Assembly (NCBI GenBank): GCA_902493275.1
Contig: CABUOQ010000043.1
Location: 1-8,367 of the forward strand
DNA from: an uncultured Bacillota bacterium
Lineage (GTDB): Bacteria > Bacillota_I > Bacilli_A > RFN20 > CAG-449
Direction: 5' to 3'
DNA: 8,367 bases
Shown here: in pieces, positions 6,067 to 8,367 of the stretch
How positions within the stretch are numbered: position 1 is the first letter of the stretch
Layout: each line of letters opens with the position of its first letter
Notes under the pieces: model-generated
The model's input: only the letters and a program-made list of their open reading frames with translations
Databases searched by the model: none
What the model was told of the DNA's origin: nothing
Translations under genes and position numbers: made by a program

Positions 6067-7005
6067 TTATTGTTCTATAACGCTAAACAGATTATCACTT
6101 GCTTTTAATTTTACAACTGTAATTTTTTTATCCAAAGCAAGCTTAAATAATTCAATAAATTCTTTAGAATCATTATCAACTTTACAACCAACATAAATCT
6201 TTGTTATTTTAGTAGGCATATTATATAACTTCAAATTTTCATTTATTAAACCATCGCTCGTCGAAGATAAAATGCATCTAACCTCTTCTTCATATTTCCA
6301 ATCAAGTGATTTAACTATAAATGGCTTAGATATGCATTTAATTAATTTTTTATCATTAACATCAACTTGTTCATTTGAAAGCATATATCCAAGCATTCTT
6401 CTTGTGGTATCTTCCAAATTGAATTTGAATCTATTCTTAGAATAAGTAACATCTAGAAAGTCTTTATTTGGTCTATCGAATTCAATGCATATGCCTTTAT
6501 GCTTATCGCCATAATGAGACCACATTAATATAGAATCCCATCTTTTACTAAAGCAAGATATTAATGCATTATTTCTAACTTCTTTAACTTTCTCAATTAC
6601 TTCTTTTGAAAATTTGTTTTTTAATTCATCAAATGATAAACCTCCTTTTTTTAATTCATACCTAATTATAAATTTGGATAAAGTTTGACCTCCAGGAATA
6701 GAATTATAATATCTATTTTTCTTTGATAATTTCAAATAAGATTTTATACCAAACCTATCCCATTTCATTATAAATTTGGTGAAAAATCCAACTTTAATAT
6801 CTTTGTTTTTTAATAGTTTTAAAAATTCTTGTACAACATAAAATTCAGCAATTATAGACATTGATTTTTCAATATCTTTTTCATCAAAATCTATAACACT
6901 ATCAAAAGGGTCATTGTAGTTTTGAGGATTATTAAGTGCTACTTTATTATTCTCTAATATTTTTATAGCATTAGCTAGTGAAGTATATTTATATATCTTT
7001 TCCAA
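6067..7005 (-). CDS. DUF2971-family protein
   Basis: Function unknown; DUF2971 proteins are cytoplasmic and often occur on mobile or defence-rich DNA (family knowledge, from memory). Seen with the TTG start (312 aa): the family opener IYKYTSL (~4-10); NPQNYNDPFDSV (~26-37) with the signature NDPFD; a variable helical middle; SCFSKRWDSILMWSHYGDKH (~150-169) followed by GICIEF, the hallmark CFS...LMWSHYgd..kG.ciEF; then WKYEEEVRCIL (~236-246), the conserved W-yE-E-R. It ends with a beta-strand/helix tail. Start: TTG at 7005 has AGAAAGGAG at 9-base spacing and begins at the family's usual N-terminus. The ATG at 7074 would add 23 residues, has no ribosome site, and sits almost on the predicted transcription start. 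The gene is divergent from the recombinase, with its own promoter and terminator. Confidence 0.85.
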   Translation of the reverse strand: MEKIYKYTSLANAIKILENNKVALNNPQNYNDPFDSVIDFDEKDIEKSMSIIAEFYVVQEFLKLLKNKDIKVGFFTKFIMKWDRFGIKSYLKLSKKNRYYNSIPGGQTLSKFIIRYELKKGGLSFDELKNKFSKEVIEKVKEVRNNALISCFSKRWDSILMWSHYGDKHKGICIEFDRPNKDFLDVTYSKNRFKFNLEDTTRRMLGYMLSNEQVDVNDKKLIKCISKPFIVKSLDWKYEEEVRCILSSTSDGLINENLKLYNMPTKITKIYVGCKVDNDSKEFIELFKLALDKKITVVKLKASDNLFSVIEQ

Positions 7006-7083
7006 AGAAAATGGCTCCTTTCTAAAATTCAAATAATTTTTTAATAGAAACAAAATGTGCTTTATAGTAAACATTTGCTTTTT

Positions 7084-7113
7084 ATTTTATCATACTAAGT
7101 TCTAATTTGTCTT
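7084..7113 (-). promoter_or_regulatory. candidate promoter of the DUF2971 gene
   Basis: On the - strand: -35 AAGACA (7108-7113), 18 bases, -10 TAAAAT (7084-7089). Transcription would begin near 7077, giving a ~70-base leader to the TTG start at 7005 but almost none to the ATG at 7074. Confidence 0.4.
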
Positions 7114-7234
7114 GCTGATAGGAATTTCTTGTAAATATTCGTTAAATTATGAACTTCATTTCACTTCAAAAACACAAAAAGATTTAAAATATTATTGAAA
7201 AATGTGTTTGATTTTTAAAAATTGAGGTGAAAAA

Positions 7235-7807
7235 ATGATATACGGATATACAAGAGTAAGTACAAGAAAACAAGTTGAAGGATATGGTTTAGAAGTACAG
7301 AAAAACGAAATACTAAACAAATATCCTACAGCTACTATTATTGATGAACAATACACAGGAACTAGGCTAGATAGACCTGTCTTTAACGAACTTTTAGATA
7401 GTTTGCAAGCTGATGATATCTTGGTTGTTTCTAAACTAGATAGGTTCGCTCGAAACACCGTTGAAGGTATAAAAGTTGTCGAGCAGTTATTTAAAAAGAA
7501 AGTTGCAATACATATTCTAAATATCGGTTTATTGGAGGATACTCCTATGGGAAGGTTTTTCTTAACCACAATGCTTGCGGTAGCAGAACTGGAAAGAAAT
7601 ATGATAGTCGAAAGGACACAGACCGGTAAAGAGTTAGCCCGTCTTCGATGTGATTACAAAGAAGGTCGACCTAGAAAATATACTGACGAAGATTTATCAA
7701 ACGCTGTTTATATGCTTTCTTTTCATTCCTATCGTGAAGTTATAGCTATAACAGGAATCAGCAAATCCACACTTGTAAGAGCTAGAAAATCCATAAAAAC
7801 CAGCTAG
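7235..7807 (+). CDS. small serine recombinase (resolvase/DNA invertase type)
   Basis: A site-specific recombinase of 190 aa that would resolve or invert DNA between short palindromic sites. Seen: the N-terminal catalytic domain has GYTRVSTRKQ (R7, nucleophile S9); YTGTRLDRPVFNELL (~40-54); VVSKLDRFARN (D69, R70, R73), the second active-site block; and MGRFFLTTMLAVAELERNMIVERT (105-128), the dimer-interface/E helix with E-R pairs. A short RPRKYT arm follows (145-150), then a C-terminal HTH_7 SYREVIAITGISKSTLVRAR (~165-184). Length and layout match Tn3-resolvase/Hin-type enzymes and all key residues are present. Start: ATG with GAGGTG (7224-7229). hsdS follows 61 bases downstream on the same strand with no obvious terminator, so they are likely co-transcribed. 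Whether it resolves or inverts cannot be told. Confidence 0.93.
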   Translation: MIYGYTRVSTRKQVEGYGLEVQKNEILNKYPTATIIDEQYTGTRLDRPVFNELLDSLQADDILVVSKLDRFARNTVEGIKVVEQLFKKKVAIHILNIGLLEDTPMGRFFLTTMLAVAELERNMIVERTQTGKELARLRCDYKEGRPRKYTDEDLSNAVYMLSFHSYREVIAITGISKSTLVRARKSIKTS

Positions 7808-7841
7808 TACCAAAAGTTACAGTGTTTTAAACCAGCATTTA

Positions 7842-7863
7842 ATTTCTCCAAAAATGGAGGAAT
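7842..7863 (+). promoter_or_regulatory. hairpin covering the hsdS ribosome site; possible recombinase site
   Basis: ATTTCTCCA (7842-7850), loop AAAA, TGGAGGAAT (7855-7863): a 9-bp stem with one G-U pair. The 3' arm contains GGAGGA (7856-7861), the ribosome site of hsdS, so the folded RNA would block translation. As DNA, the ~22-26 bp imperfect palindrome with a central AA resembles a serine-recombinase crossover site. No T tract follows, so it is not a terminator. Confidence 0.5.
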
Positions 7864-7868
7864 GAACT

Positions 7869-8367
7869 ATGCTAGTTAAGTTAAAAGACTTACTTACAAT
7901 TAAAAATGGCACAGACTATAAGCATTTAGCATCAGGTAATATTCCAGTAATTGGTACTGGAGGTATTATGCTATATGTAAATAAACCTTTATATAACAAA
8001 GAAGCTATTTTGCTTCCTAGAAAAGGTAGTCTAAATAATGTTATGTATATGGATAAACCCTTTTGGACGGTAGATACAATGTTCTATGCCATTCCAAACT
8101 ATAAAAAAGTAAATGCAAAATACTTGTATTATCATTTGTCTTTAATAAACTTTGCAAGATATGACATTGGTTCAACTATACCGAGTATGACCTCATCATT
8201 ATATTATTCTTTATCTATTGATTTGCCTTCATTAAAAATTCAAGAGAAAATTGCTTATATCTTGACTGAAATTGATAAGCAAATTGAACGCAATACTGCC
8301 ATAGTCAAAAGATTACAAGTTTTGGCTCTCAACTCTTTTGACTATTTTTCAAAGGATAATAGTGGCT
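7869..8367 (+). CDS. hsdS: type I restriction-modification specificity subunit HsdS, 5' part (runs off window)
   Basis: The DNA-sequence-reading subunit of a type I restriction-modification complex with HsdM and HsdR. Seen: 166 codons, open to the window end. The first target recognition domain (~1-120) starts VKLKDLLTIKNGTDYKHL, with IPVIGTGGIMLYV, EAILLPRKGSLNNVMY, FWTVDTMFYAI, KYLYYHL and GSTIPSMT before YYSLSIDLPSLKIQEKIA. These are the standard blocks of this domain. It then enters the conserved spacer helix KIAYILTEIDKQIERNTAIVKRLQ (~127-150). Start: ATG 7869 with GGAGGA at 7-base spacing; the ATG at 7862 stops after five codons. The second recognition domain and hsdM/hsdR are not in the window. 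It could be a full HsdS, a half-subunit, or one cassette of a switchable set. Confidence 0.9.
   Translation, partial: MLVKLKDLLTIKNGTDYKHLASGNIPVIGTGGIMLYVNKPLYNKEAILLPRKGSLNNVMYMDKPFWTVDTMFYAIPNYKKVNAKYLYYHLSLINFARYDIGSTIPSMTSSLYYSLSIDLPSLKIQEKIAYILTEIDKQIERNTAIVKRLQVLALNSFDYFSKDNSG

Noticed and set aside
7000..7020. Partial similarity of TTTCCAAAGAAAATGGCTCC to the palindrome before hsdS, as a second recombination site
   Set aside because: Spacing differs and only CCA/TGG with A-rich centre is shared; it is fully explained as the DUF2971 start region and its ribosome site.
7192..7569. 125-codon ORF on the - strand
   Set aside because: Antisense shadow of the serine recombinase, which has a complete catalytic domain on the + strand.
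1..8367. CRISPR array, tRNA or rRNA genes
   Set aside because: No regularly spaced repeats, no cloverleaf with the usual T-loop/CCA-end signature and no rRNA-like conserved blocks were seen on either strand by eye.

Overview
This window is an AT-rich, standard-code segment. Tryptophan is read from TGG in the conserved motifs, purine-rich AGGAGG-type ribosome sites are common, and two genes appear to use TTG starts. This points to a low-GC Bacillota, perhaps a gut-type Bacilli or Erysipelotrichia relative; the exact taxon cannot be read from the sequence. It is an accessory region, dominated by mobile elements stacked end to end, with an apparent defence-type cassette at the right.

Left part (1-2756). 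The window opens with what looks like the last ~54 bases of a group II intron on the + strand (tail of domain V, then domain VI with a bulged A). An AT-rich gene-free stretch follows. Next is an IS110-family element on the - strand: a full-length 424-aa DEDD transposase preceded by a ~200-base noncoding leader that has its own promoter, a stem-loop, and an 11-base segment complementary to the element's outer end. This is the expected place and layout of a bridge (guide) RNA. Directly against it, across a 16-base palindrome, lies a decayed and internally deleted IS3-family element (intact-looking OrfA head, broken OrfB tail, terminal inverted repeats still visible).

Middle part (2757-5996). 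A small Cys-rich, probably zinc-binding protein of unknown function (- strand) is followed by the last ~52 codons of a large serine recombinase with its own terminator. The recombinase is cut off by an IS21-family element whose istA and istB overlap by 20 bases (both - strand). A possible left IS21 end is visible; no matching right end was found, and a frameshifted leader ORF sits in front of istA.

Right part (5996-8367). A DUF2971-family protein on the - strand, with its own promoter and terminator, is divergent from a small serine recombinase (resolvase/invertase type). The recombinase gene is followed 61 bases later, on the same strand, by a type I restriction-modification specificity subunit (hsdS) that runs off the window. 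A 9-bp hairpin between these two genes covers the hsdS ribosome site and also has the shape of a serine-recombinase crossover site. This suggests, but does not prove, a recombinase-controlled or structure-controlled specificity gene. Most of the window therefore records repeated insertion and decay; the candidates worth following are the IS110 guide-RNA region and the recombinase-hsdS junction.
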